From: Rhodobacteraceae bacterium UBA1957
GTDB taxonomy: Bacteria; Pseudomonadota; Alphaproteobacteria; Rhodobacterales; Rhodobacteraceae
Direction: 5' to 3'
Length of the DNA stretch: 6,282 nt
Assembly: GCA_002336405.1 (NCBI GenBank)
Contig: DDEJ01000024.1
Coordinates: 1-6,282 of the forward strand
This document shows positions 1 to 6,282 of this stretch, piece after piece. A program made the translations under genes and the position numbers. Every line of letters starts with the position of its first letter. Positions within the stretch are counted from its first letter, which is position 1. The notes under the pieces are model-generated. The model had not been told where the DNA came from. It saw nothing but the letters and a program-made list of their open reading frames with translations, and searched no databases.

Positions 1-371
1 CTGACGGGTTGCACCGACAATCGCGGATTATTCACCAGCATCATCGTTGCCAAACGTGGATCTTTTTTGATCATCGCCAACGTGACCGGTGGGTCGACCG
101 CCGACAGGCTTTTGATGTCCACACACTCCCAGCGCGAATCGTCGCTCGTGCTGTCGGGATGTGAGACCGAAATCACCTCAACGATACCAACAATCGCTTT
201 TTGCTTTTGCGAATGGTAGAAAAACCCCTGATCTCCCAACGCCATCTGGCGCATAAAATTCCGTGCCTGGTAATTGCGCACGCCATCCCATTCTTCGCCC
301 TTTTGGCCTCGGGCGGTCTGATTGTGCCATCCCCAGGTATCTGGCTCGGATTTAAACAGCCAATACTGCAT
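1..371 (-). CDS. EVE domain protein (PUA-like fold), C-terminus cut by window edge
   Basis: My translation of the minus strand from the ATG at 371 stays open to base 1 and gives 123 codons. It begins MQYWLFKSEPDTWGW and has WDGVRNYQARNFM at about residues 28-40, then GDQGFFYHS at about 46-54. These are the hallmark segments of the EVE domain family (thymocyte nuclear protein 1-like), a PUA/YTH-related fold that in known members binds modified bases in DNA or RNA. Family members are usually about 135-140 residues, so only a dozen or so C-terminal residues should be missing. The start is supported by an AAAGG ribosome binding site (385-381) 9 bases upstream; a second ATG at 376 is in another frame. 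It follows gpsA by 33 bases with no terminator hairpin visible, so it is probably the last or a late gene of the tsaD-gpsA operon. The ligand of this protein cannot be told from sequence. Family call is firm; cellular role is unknown. Confidence 0.93.
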   Translation of the reverse strand, partial: MQYWLFKSEPDTWGWHNQTARGQKGEEWDGVRNYQARNFMRQMALGDQGFFYHSQKQKAIVGIVEVISVSHPDSTSDDSRWECVDIKSLSAVDPPVTLAMIKKDPRLATMMLVNNPRLSVQPV

Positions 372-404
372 CTCATAAAACCTTTGCTATTTATGACTTA
401 GGAT

Positions 405-1370
405 TTATTCTTCTTTTAGTGGCCGGGACAACAGCATTTCCATGGCCTGTGAAATATCTATAGCGCCCTCCAACAACCCGACCACCGCCGCAGTGATTGG
501 CATTTCGATCTGCATATCTCGCGCTCGGCTCAACGTCGCCCGGGCAGTGGCAGCCCCCTCGACAGTAATCTTGGGGTCAAAACCAACACCCTGACCCAGC
601 GCAACGCCAAACCGATAATTGCGTGACGCTTGGGTGCTGCAGGTCAGCGTCAGATCGCCAAACCCTGACAGGCCGGCAAGTGTCTCAGGTCGCGCGCCCA
701 GTGGCAGGGCCATCCGTTGCATTTCGGCATACCCGCGGGTCATCAACGCCGCACGGGCACTGTCGCCCAAGCCAGCCCCCATCGCTGCACCACATGCGAT
801 GGCAATGACGTTTTTTATCGCACCGCCCAGTTCGGCCCCAATTGTGTCTGTCGTGCGATAGAGCCGCAGGTTCGAAGTTGTGAGTTGCTGCTGCAATTGC
901 CGGCCAACCATATCATCGGCACAGGCAATCGTCAGGGCCGTTGGCAAGCCGCAAGCGATATCATGGGCAAAGCTGGGGCCAGTCAACAAAGCGCTTTGAC
1001 AATCTGGAACAATATCTTGCACGATTGCCAACGGACCCAGATTACTGGACTGTTCTATCCCCTTGCAACATGCCACCAAGGTTTTGCCTTTGAAAAGCCC
1101 TGCGTGATCCTCCACCAGCTGTCGCAACGTCTGCATCGGTATCGCCAGCAGCAATGTCTGTTGGGCTGCAGCCTGATTGATATCCGCCGTTGGCTTCAAC
1201 GCTGCCGGCAGAACGGTACCGGGCAGGTACCGGCTGTTTTCGCGGTGCATCTGCAGATTGCGCATATGTGCCTTATCGCGCCCCCAGAGAATCACTTCAG
1301 GGTATTTTCCACTCAAAGAGACGGCCAATGCCGTCCCAAATGCGCCGGCACCGATAATCCCAAAACTCAC
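405..1370 (-). CDS. gpsA: NAD(P)-dependent glycerol-3-phosphate dehydrogenase
   Basis: This 321-residue cytosolic enzyme reduces dihydroxyacetone phosphate with NAD(P)H to sn-glycerol-3-phosphate, the backbone for phospholipid synthesis. The N-terminal Rossmann nucleotide-binding motif GAGAFG is at residues 7-12. The family motifs KGIE (103-106, substrate-site Lys), GPSFA (131-135), LGGAIKNV with the expected catalytic Lys186 (181-188) and [10 protein letters not shown] (235-244) all follow in order. Length is normal for the family and nothing looks broken. The start codon is GTG at 1370. It overlaps the tsaD stop by 4 bases (GTGA), and an AAGG ribosome binding site (1383-1380) lies inside the end of tsaD, so translation is probably coupled. 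The stop is TAA at 407-405. The tsaD-gpsA pairing is common in alphaproteobacteria. Identity is secure; that expression depends on the upstream tsaD promoter is inferred. Confidence 0.97.
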   Translation of the reverse strand: MSFGIIGAGAFGTALAVSLSGKYPEVILWGRDKAHMRNLQMHRENSRYLPGTVLPAALKPTADINQAAAQQTLLLAIPMQTLRQLVEDHAGLFKGKTLVACCKGIEQSSNLGPLAIVQDIVPDCQSALLTGPSFAHDIACGLPTALTIACADDMVGRQLQQQLTTSNLRLYRTTDTIGAELGGAIKNVIAIACGAAMGAGLGDSARAALMTRGYAEMQRMALPLGARPETLAGLSGFGDLTLTCSTQASRNYRFGVALGQGVGFDPKITVEGAATARATLSRARDMQIEMPITAAVVGLLEGAIDISQAMEMLLSRPLKEE

Positions 1371-2464
1371 GCTTTTGCACCTTTTTTTCCGCTGCCCAGC
1401 AAGGTGGGGCTGGTGCGGTCAAGCGGCCAGCGCGGGCGCGCGGATAAGTCCATGCCATCGCACATGCCTAGGCGAAACCGCTCAAGGCCAACATAGGCGA
1501 TCATCGCCGCATTGTCGGTACAAAGCGCCAGCGGCGGTGCGGTAAAATCCAGTCCGTTGGCCGCACAGACTGTCGCAAGCCGAGCCCGAATTGCATGATT
1601 GGCCGCAACCCCCCCCGCCACAGCAAACACCGGCGTTGCCGGGGCCGATTGCAAATAAACCGCAATCGCACGGTCAGTTTTCTCGGCCAACACATCGGTG
1701 ATTGCGGCTTGAAACCCGGCACATAGATCGGAGCGATCCATCACAGTCAGGCCGCCATTTTCTGATATGATCTGATCGCGACTGCGCCGCAAGGCGGTTT
1801 TCAGCCCCGAAAACGACAGATCGCACCCCGGCCGGTCCAGTAGCGGCCTTGGCAACCGGAACCGGCCTGGATCGCCAAGTTTTGCCTCGGCTTCAACTGC
1901 CGGACCACCGGGCTGTGGCAAACCCAAAAGGCGGGCTGTTTTATCAAACGCCTCGCCTGGGGCATCGTCAATCGTACCGCCCAACCGGGTAAAACTGTCA
2001 ACACCTTCAACCAACAGGAACTGGCAGTGTCCACCAGACACCAAAAGCATCAGATAGGGATAATCCAAAGCATCGGTCAGACGTGGGGTCAGCGCATGGC
2101 CCGCCAGATGGTTGACCCCAATCAGAGGCTTTCCCGATCCCGCACAAAGCCCTTTGGCACACATCACCCCCGACAACACACCACCAATCAAACCCGGCCC
2201 GGCGGTGACCGCGACCGCATCCATTGCGCCCAGATCAAGGGCGGCGTGTTTCAAGGCCTCTTCGACGCATAAATCAAGCTTTTCCGCATGAGCGCGGGCG
2301 GCAATTTCGGGCACAACACCCCCAAAGTCCCGATGCAATTCCGATTGGCCATGAACAACCGATGCCAAAATTTCTGGCCGATTTCCTGGCGTGTGACGAA
2401 CCACTGCCGCTGCGGTGTCATCACAGCTGCTCTCTAAGCCCAAAATTGTCAGGGTCTGGTTCAT
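1367..2464 (-). CDS. tsaD: tRNA N6-threonylcarbamoyladenosine (t6A) transferase subunit TsaD
   Basis: TsaD (Kae1/YgjD family) transfers the threonylcarbamoyl group from threonylcarbamoyl-AMP to A37 of tRNAs reading ANN codons, working with TsaB and TsaE in bacteria. From the ATG at 2464 it has 365 residues. ASKHA-fold motifs are in order: GLESSCDDT (9-17), the metal-binding NHLAGH with His119 and His123, VSGGHCQ (142-148), [10 protein letters not shown] (284-293) and CTDNAAM with the metal-ligand Asp317. The start is ambiguous. In-frame ATG at 2476 has GAGG 6 bases upstream, GTG at 2488 is also open, and ATG at 2464 has GGAA 6 bases upstream. I prefer 2464 because [13 protein letters not shown] gives the short lead usual before the first motif. 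It is divergent from hemD and heads the minus-strand operon. Its last codons, GSGKKGAKA, contain a seven-A run. No partner tsaB or tsaE is in view. Confidence 0.96.
   Translation of the reverse strand: MNQTLTILGLESSCDDTAAAVVRHTPGNRPEILASVVHGQSELHRDFGGVVPEIAARAHAEKLDLCVEEALKHAALDLGAMDAVAVTAGPGLIGGVLSGVMCAKGLCAGSGKPLIGVNHLAGHALTPRLTDALDYPYLMLLVSGGHCQFLLVEGVDSFTRLGGTIDDAPGEAFDKTARLLGLPQPGGPAVEAEAKLGDPGRFRLPRPLLDRPGCDLSFSGLKTALRRSRDQIISENGGLTVMDRSDLCAGFQAAITDVLAEKTDRAIAVYLQSAPATPVFAVAGGVAANHAIRARLATVCAANGLDFTAPPLALCTDNAAMIAYVGLERFRLGMCDGMDLSARPRWPLDRTSPTLLGSGKKGAKA
1382..1388 (-). other. Candidate -1 slippery heptamer at the end of tsaD
   Basis: On the minus strand the codons read GGA AAA AAA GGT, so seven consecutive A lie as A AAA AAA in the tsaD frame. 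This is the register of a classic -1 ribosomal frameshift site. Shifting back one base gives AGG TGC AAA AGC GTG, without a stop, directly into the gpsA frame. The run also forms part of the gpsA ribosome binding region. I see no strong downstream hairpin that would stimulate slippage, so this may be only an incidental Lys-Lys codon pair. Confidence 0.35.
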
Positions 2465-2536
2465 CGCTGTTTCCATTGCGTGCCTCACTCAGGGCAGGTA
2501 ACATCTGTTTAGGTTGCAAACAATCCCGGCGGTATT
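2465..2536. promoter_or_regulatory. Divergent intergenic region between tsaD and hemD
   Basis: Only 72 bases separate the chosen tsaD start from hemD, or 48 if tsaD starts at the GTG at 2488. Because the flanking operons diverge, the promoters of both should lie here or reach into the coding ends. I could not read a -35/-10 pair with acceptable spacing on either strand. A TTGCAA at 2514-2519 resembles a -35 on both strands, but no good -10 follows at 16-18 bases. The placement of promoters here is therefore inferred from gene orientation only. Confidence 0.4.
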
Positions 2537-3289
2537 ATGACAGACAGGCGCATCGCTTTGCTTTTGACCCGACCACTTGCGCAATCACAGGGGTTTGTAA
2601 ACATGTTTGCAGCGCGGCGGCACCCCAGCCCGATGCAGATATGTATCTCACCACTGTTCGAGATTATATTTCAGGGATCATTGCCCGATATGTCATGCTA
2701 TCGCAGCCTGATCTTTACATCCAGCAACGGTGTTCGGGCGTTTTCACAACTTGCACCAAACCGCATATTACCCAGCTTTACCGTGGGACAAGTCACCGCC
2801 GAGACCGCTATTGAGGTTGGTTTTCCAGCACAGATGTTGGGGTTGAATGTGCAGGACTTTGCCAAGGCATTGCTGTCCTTGAACCCCAAAGCTCCCTGTT
2901 TGCATCCGCGCGGAGATATTAGTCGCAGCCCATTGGCCAAAGACCTGACAGATGCAGGGCTCGCCACAGATGAGGCAATTGTCTATCATCAGCGCGGGCT
3001 GCCCCTGACTGCACAGGCCCATAAGATATTGGTCGGCAGCGACCCCGTTATTGTACCGCTGTTTTCACCGCGCAGCGCCCAGCGGTTTCGAGCCGAATTC
3101 ATAAGGGCAAGGGGAACTGCACCAATTTATGTGATCGCACTGAGTAAGGCTGTTGCCACCGAGATGTCTGGTATAAATATGGCGGATCTCGTGGTGGCAG
3201 AGCAACCCAAAGCGATGGCAATGGAAAAGGCACTTAATAACTTGGTCGCGACATTGATGCATCTTGAGCGTGCGCCAATTACAAAGTAA
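2537..3289 (+). CDS. hemD: Uroporphyrinogen-III synthase
   Basis: HemD cyclises hydroxymethylbilane to uroporphyrinogen III with inversion of ring D, the step in the cytosol that leads to heme, siroheme, cobalamin and chlorophylls. The 250-residue product matches the usual length of about 240-250. Sequence is weakly conserved across this family, but its typical patches are all here: LLLTRP (8-13), LIFTSSNGVRAF (58-69), GQVTAETA (84-91), VPLFSPRSAQRF (173-184) and VIALSKAVATEM (199-210). The two halves fit the two-lobed HemD fold. The ATG at 2537 has only a weak GGCGG ribosome binding site (2528-2532). It is the first gene of the plus-strand operon and is followed after 29 bases by the mitofilin-like gene. 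hemC, a frequent neighbour in other bacteria, is not next to it. The identification rests on several weak motifs plus context. Confidence 0.92.
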   Translation: MTDRRIALLLTRPLAQSQGFVNMFAARRHPSPMQICISPLFEIIFQGSLPDMSCYRSLIFTSSNGVRAFSQLAPNRILPSFTVGQVTAETAIEVGFPAQMLGLNVQDFAKALLSLNPKAPCLHPRGDISRSPLAKDLTDAGLATDEAIVYHQRGLPLTAQAHKILVGSDPVIVPLFSPRSAQRFRAEFIRARGTAPIYVIALSKAVATEMSGINMADLVVAEQPKAMAMEKALNNLVATLMHLERAPITK

Positions 3290-3302
3290 AGTAATAGAAA
3301 TT

Positions 3303-3310
3303 AGAAGGGG
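3303..3310 (+). promoter_or_regulatory. Ribosome binding site that sets the GTG start of the mitofilin-like gene
   Basis: AGAAGGGG lies 8 bases before the GTG at 3319 in the 29-base gap after hemD. It is close to the AAGGAG consensus and is the strongest such site seen in the window. It supports GTG as the true start rather than a later ATG. No hairpin or T-run terminator lies in this gap, so hemD and the next gene are probably cotranscribed. Confidence 0.7.
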
Positions 3311-3318
3311 TTTTTTCA

Positions 3319-4602
3319 GTGTCAGGTTCCAAGAACACAAAGAAAACACCAAATAGCCAGCCCGGTCCAATAGATCGCGACAAGGCTGTCGATACCGCGT
3401 CTGCAGACGAAAGTGCGATCAAAGCCAGCGTCTTACCTTCAGACCAGAGCGCAGCGTTAGCAGATCAAGTGGACACCAACACTTCAGAGACTGTGCACCC
3501 TAAAGAATCAAAGAACGCTGAAAAACCCGACGATATTAAAGCGCCGTCTTCAGGATCCGGTCAACCTGTGCCACAGCAAGCGCAGCGGTCACAGTTTTTT
3601 GGGTTGTTTGGTTTTATGTTTGCTGGCCTGCTCGTGGCGCTGGCGAGTTTCGGGGGCGCGCAATATTCTTCGGGCAACTGGCCGTTTGAACGCATAGCAA
3701 CCGATTTTGAGGCGCGCCTTGCCACACAATCAGACGAGATATCGGCACTAAACACGCTTATTGCCAGTTACGATGACACCACAGCCCTACAAGACCTACA
3801 GGCGCAGATTGACGGCATGCGCACAATTGTAACCGATCTGGCAGCTTTGCAGGTCGAAATAGAGCAATTGTTCGGTGTTCAGAACGAGACAATTGACCGG
3901 GTTGCTGCCCTTGAGGAAAAACTGACCAGCCAATCGGGTATCACTCCGGCTGCGAATGCCGAGATCACGCGCTATGCCACTGCACTAAAACTGGTTCAAA
4001 CCCAAATTTCAGAACAAAACAACGCGATTGCTGAACAAAGGGCAGGCATTGCCGAACTGAGTGCGGCGGTTGAACTGACACAGCAAGAGACCAAATCGGC
4101 CACGCACCAAAGCCTGACAGATGGCACAATTTCACAAGTGATTGGCGCGTTGGAAAGCGGTGCGCCCTTTGCCTTTGCAATCGCAGGTCTGCAGGATTTT
4201 GAAACCCTTTTAACACCAGCATTGGTTGCGGCAGCTCCCTATGGGGTGCCAACCGCGGATGCGTTGGCCCGGGCGTTCCCTGAACAATCCCGTACAGCGC
4301 TGATCGCTGCGCGCACCACCAGCACATCTCAGGCCAGCAGTTCGAACCGGGTCGGTGATTTTCTGCGCAGTCAACTTGGTATGCGCTCGATAACACCACG
4401 CGCGGGTAATGATCCGGATGCGGTGTTGTCGCGCGCCGAGGCCGCTATCCAGGCAGGGCAGGTATCGAACGCCCTGAGCGCGTTGACGGCACTTCCCGAC
4501 AGCGCTCGAACTTCTATGGCGGGTTGGATTGAACAGGCTGAATTACGACAGGCAGCACAGCTTGCCGTGGCGGCATTGAGCCAGCACTTGCAAAAGGATT
4601 AA
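3319..4602 (+). CDS. mic60: Mitofilin/Mic60-like inner-membrane protein (COG4223 type)
   Basis: The 427-residue product has the layout of alphaproteobacterial Mic60 homologues, relatives of the mitochondrial MICOS subunit that shapes inner-membrane folds and contacts. Residues 1-92 are a polar, low-complexity segment rich in Lys, Asp, Ser and Gln. One membrane helix spans about 93-113 (FFGLFGFMFAGLLVALASF). Residues 125-255 have heptad-like Leu/Ile/Ala spacing with many Glu and Gln, suggesting a periplasmic coiled coil. The C-terminal part (about 268-425) carries the mitofilin-type signature, including PYGVPTADALARAFP (307-321) and DAVLSRAEAAIQAG (367-380), followed by an Ala-rich helical end. 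The N-in, C-out orientation is inferred. It starts with GTG behind a strong ribosome binding site, and its TAA stop overlaps the hemY ATG by one base. Placement between hemD and hemY is as expected for this family. The family call is good, but a membrane-shaping role in this organism is inference. Confidence 0.88.
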   Translation: MSGSKNTKKTPNSQPGPIDRDKAVDTASADESAIKASVLPSDQSAALADQVDTNTSETVHPKESKNAEKPDDIKAPSSGSGQPVPQQAQRSQFFGLFGFMFAGLLVALASFGGAQYSSGNWPFERIATDFEARLATQSDEISALNTLIASYDDTTALQDLQAQIDGMRTIVTDLAALQVEIEQLFGVQNETIDRVAALEEKLTSQSGITPAANAEITRYATALKLVQTQISEQNNAIAEQRAGIAELSAAVELTQQETKSATHQSLTDGTISQVIGALESGAPFAFAIAGLQDFETLLTPALVAAAPYGVPTADALARAFPEQSRTALIAARTTSTSQASSSNRVGDFLRSQLGMRSITPRAGNDPDAVLSRAEAAIQAGQVSNALSALTALPDSARTSMAGWIEQAELRQAAQLAVAALSQHLQKD

Positions 4603-6113
4603 TGTCTAAAATGCTTTGGTCGCTGGTTAAAATAATATTTTTTATCGCCTTGATCGCAGTGTTAACACTGGCCGCTGGCGCATTGATGGAGGCCAGTGGC
4701 GGCCTTCAAGTCACGTTTTCAGGATTTGAGTTTACGCTCGCACCACTACAGGCGGCTATCCTTACCATGATTTTACTGGTGTTGGTCTGGCTGACCTTGA
4801 AAATTCTGTCGTTTATGATGGCCGTTCTGCGGTTTCTCAATGGCGATGACACAGCAGTTTCACGGTATTTTAACCGCAACCGAGAACGCAAAGGGTTTCA
4901 GGCGCTATCTGAGGGTCTGATGGCACTGGCATCGGGTGAAGGTCGTCTGGCTCTGGCCAAAGCCTCAAAAGCCGAACGGTATCTTGGCCGACCCGAGCTG
5001 ACCAACTTATTGACCGCACAAGCCGCCGAAATGGTCGGCGACAAGCGCAAAGCCGAAGCGGTCTATAAACAATTGGTACAAAATACCACGACGCGCTTTA
5101 TCGGGGTGCGTGGTATTATGAAACAAAAACTGGCTGACGGCGACACACAGACCGCTATGAAACTGGCCGAACACGCATTTGATTTAAAACCCAGCCATGA
5201 AGACACTCAAGATGTATTGCTCAAATTACAGGCTAGTAGCGAGGATTGGGCCGGTGCTCGCAAAACGCTGAGTGCCAAACTCAAACACGGAACCTTACCG
5301 CGCGACATCCACAAGCGACGCGATGCTGTTCTGGCACTGTCTGAGGCCTATGAAGCAATAGACGACGATCAGCAAGGCGCCCATACAGCCGCAGTCGAGG
5401 CCAATCGCCTGTCACCCGACTTGGTGCCAGCCGCAGTGTTGACGGCCCAGGGTTACATTGCCCAAGCCAAGCCACGCTACGCGGTACGGGTGTTAAAAAC
5501 CGCCTGGCAGGCGCAACCTCATCCTGATTTGGCAGCCGCTTTCGCACAAATTGTTCCCGACGAAACACCTATGCAGCGGATCAAACGATTTCAAGCTCTG
5601 GTCAAGCTTCATCCCGACCACCGCGAAACCCGCCTACTTCTGGCCGAACTTTATATTACTGCCGAAGATTTTCCAGCCGCAAGACGTGCGCTTGGAACCT
5701 TGGCTGAAGACGCCCCAGACGTACGATCCCTGACTATAATGGCCGCAATTGAGCGCGGCGAAGGCAGTTCTGATACCGTCATTAAGGGGTGGCTGGCGCG
5801 CGCGATTACGGCGTCACGCGGCCCACAGTGGGTTTGTGATACTTGCAACAGCCTGCAAACCGAGTGGTCTGCGGTCTGTCCTAATTGTGACAGTTTTGAC
5901 AGCCAGAGTTGGAAAATACCCCCAGTATCATGCGAGCCAATAGCGCCTGGATCAGAGATGTTGCCGTTGATTATTGGCGTATTGGAAGACCAAAGCGAGG
6001 AACAAGTACACACAGCAGAAGCAAAACCTCTAAAGACGTCCTCCAAGGCGGAAGAAACAGATTTGCAGGAGGCTGCAGAAATCTCTAGGTCAAAAACCAA
6101 TAAAGATATTTAG
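4602..6113 (+). CDS. hemY: HemY-family membrane protein with TPR-like repeats and a C-terminal zinc-ribbon-like motif
   Basis: Of 503 residues, the first 80 contain two membrane helices, about 5-28 (LWSLVKIIFFIALIAVLTLA) and 46-72 (LAPLQAAILTMILLVLVWLT), as in the HemY N-terminal domain. Residues 100-400 are helical with TPR-like pairs, for example AEAVYKQLVQ (151-160), GARKTLSAKL (218-227), YAVRVLKTAW (293-302) and AARRALGTLA (359-368). A Cys4 motif follows, CX2C-X10-CX2C, with Cys412, 415, 426 and 429 and flanking Trp410 and Trp422. It probably binds zinc. A polar, acidic tail of about 60 residues ends the protein. Despite its name, this proteobacterial family is not the protoporphyrinogen oxidase of Bacillus; its role around late heme synthesis is unresolved. 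The ATG overlaps the preceding stop (TAATG), and AAAAGGA (4592-4598) sits only 3 bases upstream, so an alternative start at the ATG at 4611 is possible. It is the last gene of the operon. Confidence 0.92.
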   Translation: MSKMLWSLVKIIFFIALIAVLTLAAGALMEASGGLQVTFSGFEFTLAPLQAAILTMILLVLVWLTLKILSFMMAVLRFLNGDDTAVSRYFNRNRERKGFQALSEGLMALASGEGRLALAKASKAERYLGRPELTNLLTAQAAEMVGDKRKAEAVYKQLVQNTTTRFIGVRGIMKQKLADGDTQTAMKLAEHAFDLKPSHEDTQDVLLKLQASSEDWAGARKTLSAKLKHGTLPRDIHKRRDAVLALSEAYEAIDDDQQGAHTAAVEANRLSPDLVPAAVLTAQGYIAQAKPRYAVRVLKTAWQAQPHPDLAAAFAQIVPDETPMQRIKRFQALVKLHPDHRETRLLLAELYITAEDFPAARRALGTLAEDAPDVRSLTIMAAIERGEGSSDTVIKGWLARAITASRGPQWVCDTCNSLQTEWSAVCPNCDSFDSQSWKIPPVSCEPIAPGSEMLPLIIGVLEDQSEEQVHTAEAKPLKTSSKAEETDLQEAAEISRSKTNKDI

Positions 6114-6201
6114 CGGTCACAGCGGTCTATATAAAGCCAGAGTATTGAAATTGGCCAAAACGGACGAGGATGATATAGGTTTACTCAAGTATTTTTGATG
6201 G

Positions 6202-6230
6202 TTGATTAGGTGCAGAGATCTCTTCATAGT
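6202..6230 (+). promoter_or_regulatory. Putative sigma-70 promoter for tRNA-Thr
   Basis: TTGATT (6202-6207) and CATAGT (6225-6230) are separated by exactly 17 bases. Each matches 4 of 6 consensus positions. Transcription would start near 6237, leaving a leader of about 8 bases before the mature tRNA at 6245, which is a typical layout for a tRNA gene. The spacer contains a perfect 10-base palindrome, AGAGATCTCT (6214-6223). The rest of the gap after hemY (6114-6201) holds no ORF and no recognisable terminator hairpin with a T-run. Confidence 0.5.
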
Positions 6231-6244
6231 TGAACTTACCAGGC

Positions 6245-6282
6245 GCCGCTTTAGCTCAGCCGGTAGAGCATCGCATTCGTAA
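6245..6282 (+). tRNA. tRNA-Thr (anticodon CGT), 5' half, cut by window edge
   Basis: The 5' acceptor strand GCCGCTT (6245-6251) is followed by T8 A9 and a D-arm with stem GCTC/GAGC (6254-6257 and 6266-6269) and a loop containing the conserved A14, GG (18-19) and A21. The 5' anticodon stem strand TCGCA (6271-6275) and the complete seven-base loop TTCGTAA (6276-6282) come next. Position 33 is T, the anticodon CGT is at 6278-6280 and reads the Thr codon ACG, and A37 is at 6281. The window ends at position 38, so the 3' stem strand, T-arm and CCA end cannot be checked. Identity is from the anticodon and close resemblance to alphaproteobacterial tRNA-Thr(CGT). Confidence 0.93.

Noticed and set aside
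1215..1233. Direct repeat GGTACCGG (1215-1222 and 1226-1233) inside gpsA
   Set aside because: It encodes the ordinary RYLPGTVLP stretch of gpsA; the repeat follows from codon choice over a short span.
717..1496. 259-codon plus-strand ORF
   Set aside because: It lies antisense across the gpsA/tsaD junction. Both minus-strand genes have full family motifs, while this translation has odd composition (His/Gln/Arg/Cys-rich) and no recognisable domain.
2533..2538. TATTAT overlapping the hemD start, considered as a -10 box
   Set aside because: It overlaps the ATG itself, and the nearest -35-like TTGCAA is only 13 bases away, so it could not drive a transcript carrying this start.
2224..2814. 196-codon plus-strand ORF across the tsaD start and into hemD
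   Set aside because: It overlaps tsaD antisense and hemD in another frame, with no motif and low-quality composition. It is a shadow of the two real genes.
3965..4399. 144-codon minus-strand ORF inside the mitofilin-like gene
   Set aside because: The plus strand carries a coherent mitofilin-type C-terminus here; the antisense product is Pro/Trp/Cys-rich with no domain.
5651..6100. 149-codon minus-strand ORF inside hemY
   Set aside because: It is opposite the Cys4 motif and tail of hemY, has no ribosome binding site that I can identify, and has no recognisable family.
6112..6127. Tandem copies of AGCGGTC (6112-6118 and 6121-6127) at the hemY stop
   Set aside because: Only two short copies, with no inverted partner for a hairpin. 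It is compatible with chance or a small duplication.
6151..6158. TTGGCCAA palindrome after hemY, considered as a terminator
   Set aside because: It is an 8-base palindrome with no loop and no following T-run, so it cannot form an intrinsic terminator.

Overview
The window reads as ordinary chromosomal DNA of an alphaproteobacterium, most likely of the Rhodobacterales (roseobacter-like), with base composition judged by eye at around 50-55% G+C. The assignment rests on a divergent gene arrangement that I recall as typical of that order (tsaD-gpsA-EVE one way, hemD-mitofilin-like-hemY the other) and on protein details such as the TsaD N-terminus [13 protein letters not shown] and the Cys4 motif in HemY. 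It is inferred from gene content, not from a database search.

Left half (1-2464, minus strand): three genes read leftwards. tsaD (tRNA t6A synthesis) overlaps gpsA (glycerol-3-phosphate dehydrogenase) by 4 bases (GTGA). gpsA is followed after 33 bases by an EVE-domain gene that runs off the left edge about a dozen codons before its expected end. The spacing indicates one operon. A run of seven A in the last codons of tsaD sits in the register of a -1 slippery site, and the shifted frame leads straight into gpsA.

Middle (2465-2536): a short divergent intergenic region that should hold the start signals for both operons. No convincing sigma-70 promoter can be read in it.

Right half (2537-6113, plus strand): hemD (uroporphyrinogen-III synthase), a mitofilin/Mic60-like membrane protein with a GTG start behind a strong ribosome binding site, and a HemY-family membrane TPR protein whose start overlaps the preceding stop by one base (TAATG). 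This operon pairs tetrapyrrole synthesis with two inner-membrane proteins. The HemY protein ends in a Cys4 zinc-ribbon-like motif and an acidic tail.

Right end (6114-6282): 131 bases without a gene, then the 5' half of a tRNA-Thr(CGT) gene, cut by the window edge at the last base of the anticodon loop. A plausible sigma-70 promoter lies just in front of it. I see no mobile element, CRISPR array or defence module, and no clearly undescribed system. The most testable oddities are the slippery run at the tsaD/gpsA junction and the hemD-mic60-hemY grouping.
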